64,000 nucleotides of DNA, from contig CACIDF010000005.1 in the NCBI GenBank assembly GCA_902585365.1, forward strand, positions 1 to 64,000. Reading direction: 5' to 3'. Under the pieces are notes generated by a model. That model made no database searches. It was not told the origin of the DNA and saw nothing but the letters and a program-made list of their open reading frames with translations. A program made the position numbers and the translations under genes. The DNA comes from an uncultured Pelagibacteraceae bacterium. Lineage in GTDB: Bacteria; Pseudomonadota; Alphaproteobacteria; Pelagibacterales; Pelagibacteraceae. How positions within the stretch are numbered: position 1 is the first letter of the stretch; each line of letters starts with the position of its first letter. Shown here one piece after another: positions 1 through 8,375 of this stretch.

Positions 1-223
1 GCCACAAGGTCTCGTAATTATTCATTCTATGATATCTTATTAATAAATCTTGGATAGTATTGTTCAAAGCATGCCCCATATGTAAGCTTCCAGTTACATT
101 AGGTGGTGGTATTACAATTGAATATTTTTTCTTATTTTTTTTTGGTTTAAAAAGTTGTTTTTTTTCCCAATAGGAATAAATCTTATTTTCTACCTTTGTG
201 TGTATATATTTTTCTGAACTCAT
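1..223 (-). CDS. valS: Valyl-tRNA synthetase, N-terminal fragment
   Basis: This is the first 74 codons of a class I aminoacyl-tRNA synthetase that charges tRNA-Val in the cytoplasm; the gene runs off the left window edge. Translating the minus strand from the ATG at 223 gives a short basic leader, then [16 protein letters not shown], the ValRS form of the class I HIGH motif that binds ATP, followed by [11 protein letters not shown]. That block separates ValRS from IleRS and LeuRS. The upstream region (224-341) is shared with a divergent tRNA-Cys gene. Only the fragment can be seen, so completeness and the editing domain cannot be judged. Confidence 0.93.
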   Translation of the reverse strand, partial: MSSEKYIHTKVENKIYSYWEKKQLFKPKKNKKKYSIVIPPPNVTGSLHMGHALNNTIQDLLIRYHRMNNYETLW

Positions 224-341
224 TAGTGATTTATAGTTTATAATTCAATAAACACATTAAACAACAATCAAAATTAGATTGAATTTGATAGAATATTTCA
301 TATATAAACATCAAATAGATTGTTTTGTTAATCATTTATAC

Positions 342-415
342 GGTAACGTGGCGGAATGGTTACGCAGAGGATTGCAAATCCTTGTATCCCGGTTCGATTC
401 CGGGCGTTACCTCCA
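342..415 (+). tRNA. tRNA-Cys (anticodon GCA)
   Basis: The acceptor stem GGTAACG (342-348) pairs with CGTTACC (405-411), followed by discriminator T and an encoded CCA (413-415). The anticodon arm reads GGATTGCAAATCC with loop TTGCAAA, giving anticodon GCA. The T arm has GGTTCGATTCC. The gene is divergent from valS and followed 51 nt later by tRNA-Asn on the same strand. Confidence 0.97.
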
Positions 416-466
416 AAAAAAAGAGTTGTTTTAACCTCAAAAAAAAGTAAATTTTGATTTTTACAT

Positions 467-542
467 TCCTCGGTAGCTCAGTTGGTAGAGCAGTTGACTG
501 TTAATCAATTGGTCGCAGGTTCGAGTCCTGCCCGAGGAGCCA
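467..542 (+). tRNA. tRNA-Asn (anticodon GTT)
   Basis: The acceptor stem TCCTCGG (467-473) pairs with CCGAGGA (532-538), then G and encoded CCA. The anticodon stem TTGA/TCAA carries loop CTGTTAA with anticodon GTT. D arm AGCTCAGTTGGTAGAGC and T arm AGGTTCGAGTCCT are canonical. Probably co-transcribed with the upstream tRNA-Cys. Confidence 0.97.
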
Positions 543-544
543 GA

Positions 545-916
545 CTATCCCGTCTTAGCTACTTTGTTGACTACAGTATCCAAACTTTTAGTAAATTTAA
601 TCTTCTGATCATTAGAAAGTTCCGAATAAACTTTTAATAAAAAATTATAATTTATACTTAAATGACCTTCTTTAATTTTTTCAGCATTTATTAAGTATTC
701 TGAAAAATCTTCGAAAAAATAACTTATTGGAACCTTTAAATAGTTAGAAAGTTGCAACAATCTCATTGAACTAACACCATTTGTTCCTTTTTCGTATTTT
801 TGAATTTGTTGAAATGTAACGTTGATCGCTTTAGCTACTTTAGTTTGAGTTAAACCTAATGCTAAGCGTCTTAACTTAAGCTTGCTACCTAAGTGTTTAT
901 TAAAATTATCTTCCAT
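545..916 (-). CDS. XRE-family helix-turn-helix transcriptional regulator
   Basis: This 123-residue cytoplasmic DNA-binding protein has an N-terminal XRE/cro HTH at about residues 9-68. The LRRLALGLTQTKVAKAINVT segment is the first part of the HTH, QQIQKYEKGTNGVSS is the recognition helix and following turn, and VPISYFFED closes the domain. The C-terminal half (about 70-123) is short and has no recognised domain. The arrangement matches a small XRE group widespread in alphaproteobacteria, relatives of the rhizobial PraR type, but the target genes here are unknown. It lies 149 nt downstream of aapP on the same strand and could be read through or use its own promoter in 917-1065. Its stop is only 2 nt from the end of tRNA-Asn on the other strand. 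The family call is firm; the function is not. Confidence 0.85.
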   Translation of the reverse strand: MEDNFNKHLGSKLKLRRLALGLTQTKVAKAINVTFQQIQKYEKGTNGVSSMRLLQLSNYLKVPISYFFEDFSEYLINAEKIKEGHLSINYNFLLKVYSELSNDQKIKFTKSLDTVVNKVAKTG

Positions 917-1042
917 TAAGACCCCTCGTAAAAAAGATAATTGAACTCTATCCTGAAGGTTTATGCAAGCACAAAAAAAATTATTTTTAGGTGTATTATG
1001 GGGCTTGACAATCTGAAAAATCTAAAAAATTGCTATGAAAAA

Positions 1043-1062
1043 TAAGGTATTTTTAGTCCTTA
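1043..1062 (-). terminator. Weak terminator-like hairpin after aapP
   Basis: Just after the aapP stop, on the minus strand, TAAGG and CCTTA can pair across a 10-nt AT-rich loop, followed by ATTTTT. The stem is only 5 bp, so this is a weak candidate for the end of the aapJQMP transcript. Confidence 0.3.
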
Positions 1063-1065
1063 AAA

Positions 1066-1800
1066 TTATAAAATTTGACTTAAAAACAGCTTTGTACGAT
1101 CACTTTTTGGGTTTGCAAAAAATTCTTTAGTTGTATTTTTTTCAACAATCATACCTTCATCCATAAAAATTACTTCATCTGCTACTTCTTTAGCAAATCC
1201 CATTTCATGTGTAACTACAATCATTGTCATTCCACCTTTTGCTAGGTTTACCATTGCATCTAAAACCTCTTTAATCATCTCCGGATCTAATGCAGAAGTA
1301 GGTTCATCAAATAACATTATTTTTGGCTCCATACATAATGCTCTTGCAATAGCAGATCTTTGTTGTTGTCCACCAGATAATTGACCAGGAAATTTATAAG
1401 CTTGATCAGCTATTTGAACTTGCTCTAATTGTTTTAAAGCTAATTCTTCTGCCTTCTTTTTTGGCATTTTCTTCACCCAAATGGGAGCTAATGTACAATT
1501 ATCTAATATTGATAAATGTGGAAATAAGTTAAATTGTTGAAAAACCATTCCAACTTCAGCTCTAATTTCCTCAATATTCTTTGTATTTTCATTTAATTCA
1601 TTACCATCAACAATTATTGTACCTTCTTGATGTTCTTCAAGTCTATTTATACATCTTATTAAGGTAGATTTTCCTGATCCTGATGGACCACAAACAACAA
1701 TTTTTTGTTTTGGTTTAACGTCTAAATTTATATTTTTTAGTACCTGAAAGTCACCAAACCACTTATTTACATCATTGATTTTAATTATTGGTTCAGACAT
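1066..1800 (-). CDS. aapP: General L-amino-acid ABC transporter, ATP-binding subunit
   Basis: The 244-residue ATPase of a polar amino-acid uptake transporter (AapP/YhdZ, GlnQ-like) hydrolyses ATP on the cytoplasmic face to drive import. Visible motifs are Walker [10 protein letters not shown] (about residues 39-47), Q-loop [14 protein letters not shown] signature [15 protein letters not shown], Walker [15 protein letters not shown] and the H-loop VTHEMGFA. Length is typical. It is the last gene of aapJ-aapQ-aapM-aapP, with no nucleotide between its start and the aapM stop, so translation is probably coupled. In characterised relatives (Rhizobium AapJQMP) the system has broad amino-acid specificity; which substrates apply here is inference. 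Confidence 0.96.
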   Translation of the reverse strand: MSEPIIKINDVNKWFGDFQVLKNINLDVKPKQKIVVCGPSGSGKSTLIRCINRLEEHQEGTIIVDGNELNENTKNIEEIRAEVGMVFQQFNLFPHLSILDNCTLAPIWVKKMPKKKAEELALKQLEQVQIADQAYKFPGQLSGGQQQRSAIARALCMEPKIMLFDEPTSALDPEMIKEVLDAMVNLAKGGMTMIVVTHEMGFAKEVADEVIFMDEGMIVEKNTTKEFFANPKSDRTKLFLSQIL

Positions 1801-3069
1801 TTATCTCTCAGTTTTATATTTTTGTTCAAGATTATAACTATATTTACTCATTGCATAGCAAATTATCCAAAAAATGATGGCTGCAAAAATATAGCCTTCC
1901 ATTGCAAATCCAAGCCATTTAGGATTAGTTTTTGCAAGAGCAAGCATTCCTGCAATCTCAGCTAAGCCAACAACAAATATTAATGGCGTATCTTTAACTA
2001 AAGCTAAAAATGTATTTGCTATACCTGGTATTACTAATTTTAAAGCTTGTGGAAGAATAACAAAAATATGCATTTTCCAATAACCCATACCCAATGATTT
2101 TGCTGCATCGTATTGGCCTCTTGGTAATGCTTGCAGTCCTCCTCTTATAACCTCTGCACAATAAGCCGCTTCAAATAAAGTAATTGCAATAATTACTCTT
2201 ACAAGTTTGTCCATAAAAAAGTCCTCAGGTAAAAACATAGGAAACATCACTGAAGACATAAATAATACTGTTATTAAAGGAACACCTCTCCAAAATTCGA
2301 TATAACAAATAGAAACATATTTAACTGCTGGTAAGTTTGATCTTCTTCCTAACGCAAGGATCATGCCCAGCGGAAAACAGAAAATTAAACAAAAAAATGA
2401 AACAATAAAAGTTAACGATAGTCCTCCCCAAGCACCTGTCTCAACCCAAACTAATCCAAAAGCACCGCCAGAAATTAAATAATAAATTATTAAAAAAGCG
2501 ATTATTGGATAAATCACGACATAATAAAGAGCTAAATATTTTTTTAAATTTTCTTTAAAAAAGTAACCAACAAAGCCTAAAGCAATAACTAAAATAAATG
2601 CTGAATTAATTCTCCAATGAAGCTCATTTGGATACATTCCATACATAAATCTTTTAAACCATACTTTAATGTAAGTCCAACAAGCACCAGTTCCAGTACA
2701 TGCTGCTTTAGTATCACCAGAAATATTTGCATCAAGAACCATCCAACTTAACGCAGGAGGAATTGCTTTTAAGACAGTAAAAATGATTAATAATGTTAGT
2801 AAGGCATTAAAATTAGACGGGTTAATATGTTTATTAATGTTATCTACTAATTTAATACCGCTATATTCCATTCTTATAAATGAAAGACCTACAAATCCGA
2901 TAATTAATGGAAAAAATAAGTTTAAATTTCCTGGTAAAAAAGAAGTAATATTTAAATCGAAAAAAGAATAAACAAAAACATCAAATATAGCTAAAGAGAG
3001 TAAAAATGAGCCTATATAAATGTTTGTTATAGGGTTGCTGGTTTTAATCTTTGATAAACTTATGTTCAT
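1801..3069 (-). CDS. aapM: General L-amino-acid ABC transporter, permease subunit AapM
   Basis: This 422-residue inner-membrane permease belongs to the HisMQ family. Several N-terminal membrane segments precede the conserved permease core in the last 200 residues, which begins around SLTFIVSFFCLIFCFPLG and contains the EAA-loop region EVIRGGLQALPRGQYDAAKS that docks on the ATPase. The long N-terminal extension with its hydrophilic insert is typical of the AapM/YhdY branch rather than short glutamine-type permeases. It follows aapQ with a 1-nt gap and directly abuts aapP. It pairs with AapQ to form the membrane channel. Confidence 0.95.
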   Translation of the reverse strand: MNISLSKIKTSNPITNIYIGSFLLSLAIFDVFVYSFFDLNITSFLPGNLNLFFPLIIGFVGLSFIRMEYSGIKLVDNINKHINPSNFNALLTLLIIFTVLKAIPPALSWMVLDANISGDTKAACTGTGACWTYIKVWFKRFMYGMYPNELHWRINSAFILVIALGFVGYFFKENLKKYLALYYVVIYPIIAFLIIYYLISGGAFGLVWVETGAWGGLSLTFIVSFFCLIFCFPLGMILALGRRSNLPAVKYVSICYIEFWRGVPLITVLFMSSVMFPMFLPEDFFMDKLVRVIIAITLFEAAYCAEVIRGGLQALPRGQYDAAKSLGMGYWKMHIFVILPQALKLVIPGIANTFLALVKDTPLIFVVGLAEIAGMLALAKTNPKWLGFAMEGYIFAAIIFWIICYAMSKYSYNLEQKYKTER

Positions 3070-3070
3070 T

Positions 3071-4222
3071 TTATTTTTCTTTAATTTCTATTCTTTTATT
3101 GTACCAATTCATCAAAGCTGCAATTGACAAACTTATTGTTAAATAAGTTAACATTGTAATTCCTACAATCTCGATAGCTTTTCCAGTTTGCATTAATGCT
3201 GTTCCTGCAAAAACTAATACTAAATCTGGATACGCGATAGCAGCTGCTAAGGATGAGTTTTTTGTTAAATTTAAATATTGGTTAGTGGTTGGTGGTATTA
3301 TTATTCTTAAAGCTTGAGGCATGATTACTAATTTTAAAATTTGATTTGGGTTTAATCCTACTGATGCAGCGGCCTCTTTTTGTCCTTTACTTATACCTTG
3401 AATTCCTGCTCTTACACATTCAGCAACAAATGTTGATGTATATAAAGACAAGGCAACTACTAATGCAATTAATTCAGGTGGTAATGCAATTCCACCTTCA
3501 AATATAAAAGATGTTTGAGCTAGTTGTTTTAAAACAGGTAACTCAAAATCAAGTTTAACGCCGCCTATTAGAAATGATAACAAAGGCAAAATAATCAATA
3601 ATCCTATCGAAATATAGAAAACAGGTAATTGTTTACCTTCTCTTTCTTGAAGTTTTCTTGCATAAATTCTTATAAAAATTATTGAAACTATTGCAGCTAT
3701 CAAACACGATAAAAACACGTTTAAATTTTCCCATATCATTGATGGTATGTAATAACCTTTTATTGTCATATAAGTTACACCAAACCACGGCTCTGCAGTT
3801 TCTGGTAAAGGTAATGCTCTTAAAGCAGCGTAATACCAAAAGAATATTTGTAACAATAACGGTATGTTTCTAAAAAACTCTACATACCAAGCGGCAGAAT
3901 TTCTAATAAGAAAATTTTGAGATAGCCTTGCAACACCAATTATAACACCTAAAATTGTACAAAATATTATTCCTAAAAAAGATACTAGAAGTGTGTTTAA
4001 TAAAGCTACTACATAAGCCCATGCATAAGAGTCTTGACCATCATAGTCGAGCAATGTGAACTGCATATCAAAAGATGCTTCTTGTTTTAGAAAACCAAAG
4101 CCAAAATCTATACCCCTGTTATCCATGTTGACTTGAGCATTAATGGTAAAGAAACCAAATATTAAGATTACAAAAAGAATCGTTAAGATTTGTGGTATGA
4201 GTTTTTTAATTTTGTTGTTCAT
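3071..4222 (-). CDS. aapQ: General L-amino-acid ABC transporter, permease subunit AapQ
   Basis: This 383-residue inner-membrane permease is the partner of AapM. The N-terminal membrane helix is followed by a periplasmic stretch with RGIDFGFGFLKQEASFD, a signature of the AapQ/YhdX branch. The HisMQ core follows, with the EAA loop at ECVRAGIQGISKGQKEAAAS near residues 265-285. It is the first permease gene after aapJ, but is separated from it by 62 nt holding a strong hairpin with a T-tract, so its expression is probably lower than that of the binding protein. Several other frames also stay open across 3633-3873, but they look like shadows of this gene. Confidence 0.95.
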   Translation of the reverse strand: MNNKIKKLIPQILTILFVILIFGFFTINAQVNMDNRGIDFGFGFLKQEASFDMQFTLLDYDGQDSYAWAYVVALLNTLLVSFLGIIFCTILGVIIGVARLSQNFLIRNSAAWYVEFFRNIPLLLQIFFWYYAALRALPLPETAEPWFGVTYMTIKGYYIPSMIWENLNVFLSCLIAAIVSIIFIRIYARKLQEREGKQLPVFYISIGLLIILPLLSFLIGGVKLDFELPVLKQLAQTSFIFEGGIALPPELIALVVALSLYTSTFVAECVRAGIQGISKGQKEAAASVGLNPNQILKLVIMPQALRIIIPPTTNQYLNLTKNSSLAAAIAYPDLVLVFAGTALMQTGKAIEIVGITMLTYLTISLSIAALMNWYNKRIEIKEK

Positions 4223-4238
4223 TAACTCTATATATAAA

Positions 4239-4267
4239 AAAAGGGCTAGAAAAATCTAGCCCTTTTT
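4239..4267 (-). terminator. Intercistronic terminator-like hairpin between aapJ and aapQ
   Basis: An 11-12 bp stem, AAAGGGCTAGA paired with TCTAGCCCTTT around a 4-nt A/T loop, lies 18 nt past the aapJ stop. On the minus strand it is followed by a run of seven T. This has the form of an intrinsic terminator. Because aapQ, aapM and aapP follow without any other obvious promoter, it probably acts as a partial terminator or mRNA-stabilising stem that raises binding protein over membrane subunits, as known for many ABC operons. The regulatory role is inference. Confidence 0.8.
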
Positions 4268-4284
4268 GAAGATTTTAAAAGAAA

Positions 4285-5322
4285 TTATCTTGCTGGTGGA
4301 ACGTATAAAATTCCGCCTTTTGTCCAAAGTTGATTTGGACCTCTATCTGGTAAAATACCAGTGTCAGCTATATTTCTTTTATAACTTTCACCATAGTTAC
4401 CAACTTGCTTGATAATTCTTAGGTTCCACTCGTTATCTAAACCGAATGCTGCACCCATTTCACCTTCAGCTCCAACTAATCTTTTGATTGCTGGGTTATC
4501 TGAAGTTTTCATAGAGTCAGCGTTTGCAGAAGTAATTCCATACTCTTCTGCTTCGATCATAGTATTCAAAGACCATCTTACAATGTCTTCCCATACAGCA
4601 TCACCTTGTCTTACAACTGGTCCTAAAGGCTCTTTAGAAATAGTTTCTGGTAATACAATGTGCTCATTTGGGTTTTTCATTTTAGTTCTTTGAGCTGCTA
4701 AACCTGATTTGTCAGTTGTGTAAGTATCACATCTTCCAGCATCATATGCAGCAACAACCTCGTCAGCCTTTTCAAAAGCTACTGGCTCATATTTAATTCC
4801 TTTTGAGTTAAAGAAATCTCTCATATTAAGCTCAGTTGTTGTACCAATGTTAGTACAAGCTGAAATACCATCTTTAAATTGGCTTGTTGAAGTTATTCCA
4901 GAGCTTTTTCTGACCATGAAACCTTGGCCATCATAGAAGTTTACTCCTACGAAAGTAAGTCCAATGTCAGCATCTCTAGATAGTGTCCAAGTAGTGTTTC
5001 TTGATAAAATATCAATTTCACCTGATGTTAAAGCTGTAAATCTTTCTTTAGCACTTAGTGGAGTGAATTTTACTTTATTCGCATCACCAAGAACTGCAGC
5101 AGCAACAGCTCTGCAAACATCAACGTCTATTCCAGTCCAATTTCCAGATGCATCTGCATTTGAAAAACCTGGTAGACCTTGTGAAACACCACATCTAACA
5201 AAACCCTTTTTTTGAGTGTTTTTTAGAGTTTTTGACTTTTTAGCCATTGCCTCTGTTGTAAAAGCAAACACAACAGCGATCATTGCTACTAAAGAAGTCA
5301 ATTGTTTTAAGTGTTTAAACAT
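4285..5322 (-). CDS. aapJ: General L-amino-acid ABC transporter, periplasmic binding protein
   Basis: This 345-residue solute-binding protein of family 3 captures amino acids in the periplasm and delivers them to AapQM. I chose the ATG at 5322 (protein start MFKHLKQL) because an AGAGGAAAT ribosome site sits just upstream and the signal peptide then has the right form: basic start, hydrophobic VAMIAVVFAFTTEA core, cleavage near AMA/KK. An upstream in-frame start 42 nt earlier would bury the signal. The mature part shows RCGVSQGLPGFS, WTGIDVDVCRAVAAAVLGD and SRNTTWTLSRD, typical of AapJ/YhdW. It is first in aapJQMP. In SAR11 such binding proteins are among the most abundant proteins; that is general knowledge, not seen here. 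Confidence 0.96.
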   Translation of the reverse strand: MFKHLKQLTSLVAMIAVVFAFTTEAMAKKSKTLKNTQKKGFVRCGVSQGLPGFSNADASGNWTGIDVDVCRAVAAAVLGDANKVKFTPLSAKERFTALTSGEIDILSRNTTWTLSRDADIGLTFVGVNFYDGQGFMVRKSSGITSTSQFKDGISACTNIGTTTELNMRDFFNSKGIKYEPVAFEKADEVVAAYDAGRCDTYTTDKSGLAAQRTKMKNPNEHIVLPETISKEPLGPVVRQGDAVWEDIVRWSLNTMIEAEEYGITSANADSMKTSDNPAIKRLVGAEGEMGAAFGLDNEWNLRIIKQVGNYGESYKRNIADTGILPDRGPNQLWTKGGILYVPPAR

Positions 5323-5341
5323 ATATTTCCTCTTATGTTGT

Positions 5342-5359
5342 TTATTTGTTAACAAATAA
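5342..5359 (-). promoter_or_regulatory. 18-bp perfect palindrome upstream of aapJ
   Basis: TTATTTGTTAACAAATAA is a perfect 18-bp palindrome whose near edge is 19 nt from the aapJ start codon. It could be an operator for a dimeric repressor or form a hairpin in the 5' leader. No regulator can be assigned from sequence. Confidence 0.45.
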
Positions 5360-5377
5360 TTCAAAATAAATTTTTGA

Positions 5378-5440
5378 ATTAACTAAGTTAATCATTTAAA
5401 TAAAACTTGATCAACGTAAATCAAATAACTTTCGTGATCA
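5378..5440 (-). promoter_or_regulatory. Cluster of inverted repeats in the aapJ promoter region
   Basis: Two further inverted repeats follow the 18-bp palindrome. ATTAAC-TAA-GTTAAT lies at 5378-5392. A longer-spaced pair lies at 5407-5416 (TTGATCAACG) and 5433-5441 (CGTGATCAA), which are near-complementary to each other, and the left copy contains its own TTGATCAA palindrome. A promoter must lie here because tRNA-Arg is the next gene upstream, but I could not pick a convincing -35/-10 pair. Confidence 0.35.
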
Positions 5441-5493
5441 AAATGTCACTAATTATTAATCAAAAATTAGTCAAAACAACCTAAGGTAGAAAT

Positions 5494-5570
5494 TGGCGCG
5501 CCCTGAAGGATTCGAACCTCCGACCCACGGTTTAGAAAACCGTTGCTCTATCCAGCTGAGCTAAGGGCGC
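5494..5570 (-). tRNA. tRNA-Arg (anticodon TCT)
   Basis: On the minus strand the acceptor GCGCCCT (from 5570) pairs with AGGGCGC, then discriminator G and an encoded CCA ending at 5494. The anticodon stem ACGGT/ACCGT carries loop TTTCTAA, anticodon TCT, which reads AGA and AGG. T arm GGAGGTTCGAATCCTTC is canonical. It lies directly downstream of trkH on the same strand. Confidence 0.97.
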
Positions 5571-5577
5571 AATTGAA

Positions 5578-5596
5578 TAAGTATTTATAATACTTA
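5578..5596 (-). terminator. AT-rich hairpin between trkH and tRNA-Arg
   Basis: TAAGTATT and AATACTTA form an 8-bp stem with a 3-nt loop directly after the trkH stop codon and 7 nt before the tRNA-Arg 5' end. There is no clean T-tract, so it may be a weak terminator, an mRNA 3' end stem, or a processing signal that frees the tRNA from a trkH read-through transcript. Confidence 0.35.
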
Positions 5597-5597
5597 A

Positions 5598-7001
5598 TTA
5601 AGTTTTAAAAAAGAACTTTTTACTGATTATTAATATAGATATTAGTTCAACTCTACCGATTATCATAAAAAACATTAATGATAGTTTTGAAAATAATGAT
5701 AAATCGTAAAAAGTAAAATTATCAATACCTGAGGTGAATGAGTTAACTGTATTCATTAAAGTTAATATTGATAGTCTAAATGCATCTTCACTATTAATGC
5801 CAGAAATAGTCAACATTAAAGACAATATCGATAATGATAAAATAAAAATTATGACTGATACAAAATATTTATAAAAATCATCATTTGAGAAACTTAAGTC
5901 AAAAAAAGATAATTTATTTGTGAATAAACTTTTAGGTTTTGAATGAGAAACTAGTTCATTAATTGAAAATTTGAATAATAAAAGTAATTTAAAAAATCTT
6001 ATACCTGAGCTTGTTGAAAAGAAAGAACCCCCTATAATTATTAAGATTAGAAAAATAAAAGACAAATCTTTAGGAACATTAAGAGAAAAACCAATGTTTG
6101 AAATGGAGCTACAAATAGCAAGTAAAATTGATGAGAAATTATCGTCAATGTTTAAAAAAAGGAAAAAGAAACTTACTAAGAAAATTAAATACAAACCTAA
6201 ATATAAATCTTCTAAAAAAAAGTTAATATTTCTTCTATGAAAAAAAACTAAATTATAAGTAAAAAAAAGACTAAAAAAAGATACCAACATCATTACAGAT
6301 AATACAATTTCTTTAAATTTAGTATTAATAATTATATCTAAATTATTTACAGGCATAAAACCACCTGATGAAATTAGAGTTAATGACAAATTAAATGAGT
6401 TAAAAGCCCTTAAATCGGATAAGTATAAAACTATAAAAATCGTAATTGTTAATATTAAGTAAACAATGCTAATTTTAAAACATTGTTTAATAGTTTCGTT
6501 AGAGTTAAAATTTATGAAATTTGTTAAGGATTTTTTTAAGTTTTTGTCAAATATATCAATTAAAAGTATTATCGATATCAAAAAATACAACCCCCCTAAC
6601 CATTGTGTAGACGATCTCCATAATAATAAACTTTCATCTAAATGTTTAAGATTGTTAAATATTGTAAAACCTGTTGATGTAAAACCAGATATGGCTTCAA
6701 AGTACGAGTCTATGAAACTAATCTTATTAATAATGAGATAATATGGTATTGAAAGTAATATAGGCAATATAAAATAACCTAATACAACAGTTAATATTTT
6801 TTGGTATATTGATATTTTTTTTATATTTTTTTTATTAAAAAAAGCAACTGACCCTAATAATAATGAAACTATAAAGGTAAAAATAAAGTTATCAATATTA
6901 AGATATAATTTAAAATAATAACAATACAAAATATTTAAAAAAGACAATACAGAAATAAATAAAGAGAATATACCTAAGTATAAATGAGTAAAATTAATCA
7001 T
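5598..7001 (-). CDS. trkH: Trk potassium uptake protein TrkH (membrane subunit)
   Basis: This 467-residue inner-membrane potassium channel subunit has about ten strongly hydrophobic segments spread over its length. Pore-type repeats can be read as EAISGFTSTGFTIFNN (about residue 104), TLISSGGFMPVNN, and GGSFFSTSSGIRFFK, each with the Gly/Ser/Thr-rich selectivity turn of the TrkH/KtrB superfamily. Its start follows the trkA stop with no gap. In alphaproteobacteria trkH often precedes hfq; here tRNA-Arg comes next instead. Slightly short against the usual 480-500 residues. Confidence 0.94.
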   Translation of the reverse strand: MINFTHLYLGIFSLFISVLSFLNILYCYYFKLYLNIDNFIFTFIVSLLLGSVAFFNKKNIKKISIYQKILTVVLGYFILPILLSIPYYLIINKISFIDSYFEAISGFTSTGFTIFNNLKHLDESLLLWRSSTQWLGGLYFLISIILLIDIFDKNLKKSLTNFINFNSNETIKQCFKISIVYLILTITIFIVLYLSDLRAFNSFNLSLTLISSGGFMPVNNLDIIINTKFKEIVLSVMMLVSFFSLFFTYNLVFFHRRNINFFLEDLYLGLYLIFLVSFFFLFLNIDDNFSSILLAICSSISNIGFSLNVPKDLSFIFLILIIIGGSFFSTSSGIRFFKLLLLFKFSINELVSHSKPKSLFTNKLSFFDLSFSNDDFYKYFVSVIIFILSLSILSLMLTISGINSEDAFRLSILTLMNTVNSFTSGIDNFTFYDLSLFSKLSLMFFMIIGRVELISILIISKKFFFKT

Positions 7002-8375
7002 TTATATTGAGCTTATTTGAAAAAGTCTTTCTACTAAAGGAAGTTGATCTCGCTTAGCTAAAAAAACTACTATATCTTTTTTCTCAAAAATAAATTTTGA
7101 TGTTGGAATTATAACATCATCTTTTCTTAAAATAGCCCCTATTCTTATATCATCAGGTAAATTTGAATTTTTTAACTCTTTGTTTATTAGTTCTGAAGAA
7201 TCAATAATTTCTGCCTCTATTACCTCAAATTCACCATTTAAAATTGTATATGCTGTTTCAATTGTTCCTTTATGGACATGTTTTAAAATACTGGAAACTG
7301 TATTCATTCTAGGATCAATTAAATCGTCTATCTTTAAGGAATTTTGTAAGAGTGAATAATTTGGTTTATTGATCAAAGCCATTGTTCTTTTATCTTTTGA
7401 AAATTTTTCAACAAGAACACTTACCATCAAATTATCTTCATCATCATTGGTTAATGCTAGAACAGTCTCGGCATCTTCTATATTTGCTTCTTTCAAAACG
7501 TCTTCATCAAGACCATTTCCATTTATTACAAGTGAGTTATTTAGGTTATTAGCTATATGCTCAGCTCTTTCTTTGTTTTTTTCTACTATTTTAATTCTAA
7601 CAGCATCCATTGAATTTTCTAAATTTTTTGCAAGATTAAATCCAATATTACCTCCACCAATAATAAGGAACTTGTTTGATATTTTTTCATCATGACCAAA
7701 AGCATCTAAAGTTAATTGCATTTGAGAAGAATTAATTATCACGTATGCCTTATCTAGTTTTTTCATGACATCCTTTTTTTTTAGAAATATGAATTTTTCA
7801 TTTCTAATTACACCAAGTATATTTGCTTCAAGTTTAGAAAATTTTTTAGTTATGTCCTCTAATTTAATATCTATAAGAGGGCAATTATCATCGACATCTA
7901 TTTCTAATAATCTTATTTTATTATCTGCAAAAGTAACATTATCAAGTGCTCCTGGAGCTTCTAACTTTCTTTGAATAGATTTAGCAATCTCAACCTCGGG
8001 TGATATAATTACGTCGATTGGTAGATTGTCTATGCTATAAATTTTAGAGAATTTTGTATCTAAATATTCTTGAGATCTAATTCTTGCAATCTTTTTTGAA
8101 ATTTTAAACACAGAAAATGCAATCTGGCAAATCAACATATTTATTTCATCACTTCTGGTAACTGCTATAATCATGTCAGCCTCCTCAGCATTTGCTTTCT
8201 CAAGAACGGTTGGAAAAGTTGCCTTTCCGACTATAGATTTTACATCTAAATCCTCGTTTATTTTTTGGATATCCTCACTAGACTGATCTATTACAGTTAT
8301 CGAATGGTCTTGCTCAGAGAGAAGTTTAGCTATTGTATAGCCAACTCTACCAGCTCCACAAATTATAATATTCAT
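7002..8375 (-). CDS. trkA: Trk system potassium uptake regulator TrkA
   Basis: This 457-residue cytoplasmic NAD(H)-binding gating protein controls TrkH. It carries two RCK modules: the first begins with the Rossmann motif IICGAGRVGYTIAKLL at the N-terminus, the second with LIIGGGNIGFNLAKNL near residue 237. Each is followed by a TrkA-C domain, the last ending around residue 450 with KKDIVVFLAKRDQLP. This tandem arrangement and length are those of full TrkA. It overlaps ntrX by 1 nt and abuts trkH, so potassium uptake is co-transcribed with the NtrYX two-component system, as in other alphaproteobacteria. Confidence 0.96.
   Translation of the reverse strand: MNIIICGAGRVGYTIAKLLSEQDHSITVIDQSSEDIQKINEDLDVKSIVGKATFPTVLEKANAEEADMIIAVTRSDEINMLICQIAFSVFKISKKIARIRSQEYLDTKFSKIYSIDNLPIDVIISPEVEIAKSIQRKLEAPGALDNVTFADNKIRLLEIDVDDNCPLIDIKLEDITKKFSKLEANILGVIRNEKFIFLKKKDVMKKLDKAYVIINSSQMQLTLDAFGHDEKISNKFLIIGGGNIGFNLAKNLENSMDAVRIKIVEKNKERAEHIANNLNNSLVINGNGLDEDVLKEANIEDAETVLALTNDDEDNLMVSVLVEKFSKDKRTMALINKPNYSLLQNSLKIDDLIDPRMNTVSSILKHVHKGTIETAYTILNGEFEVIEAEIIDSSELINKELKNSNLPDDIRIGAILRKDDVIIPTSKFIFEKKDIVVFLAKRDQLPLVERLFQISSI

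Noticed and set aside
1001-1060. Plus-strand TTGACA near 1015 as a sigma-70 promoter
   Set aside because: No -10 match at a normal spacing (best at 20 nt) and no plus-strand gene follows.
7369-7695. 108-codon open frame antisense to trkA
   Set aside because: Shadow frame over the second Rossmann domain of TrkA; no independent support.
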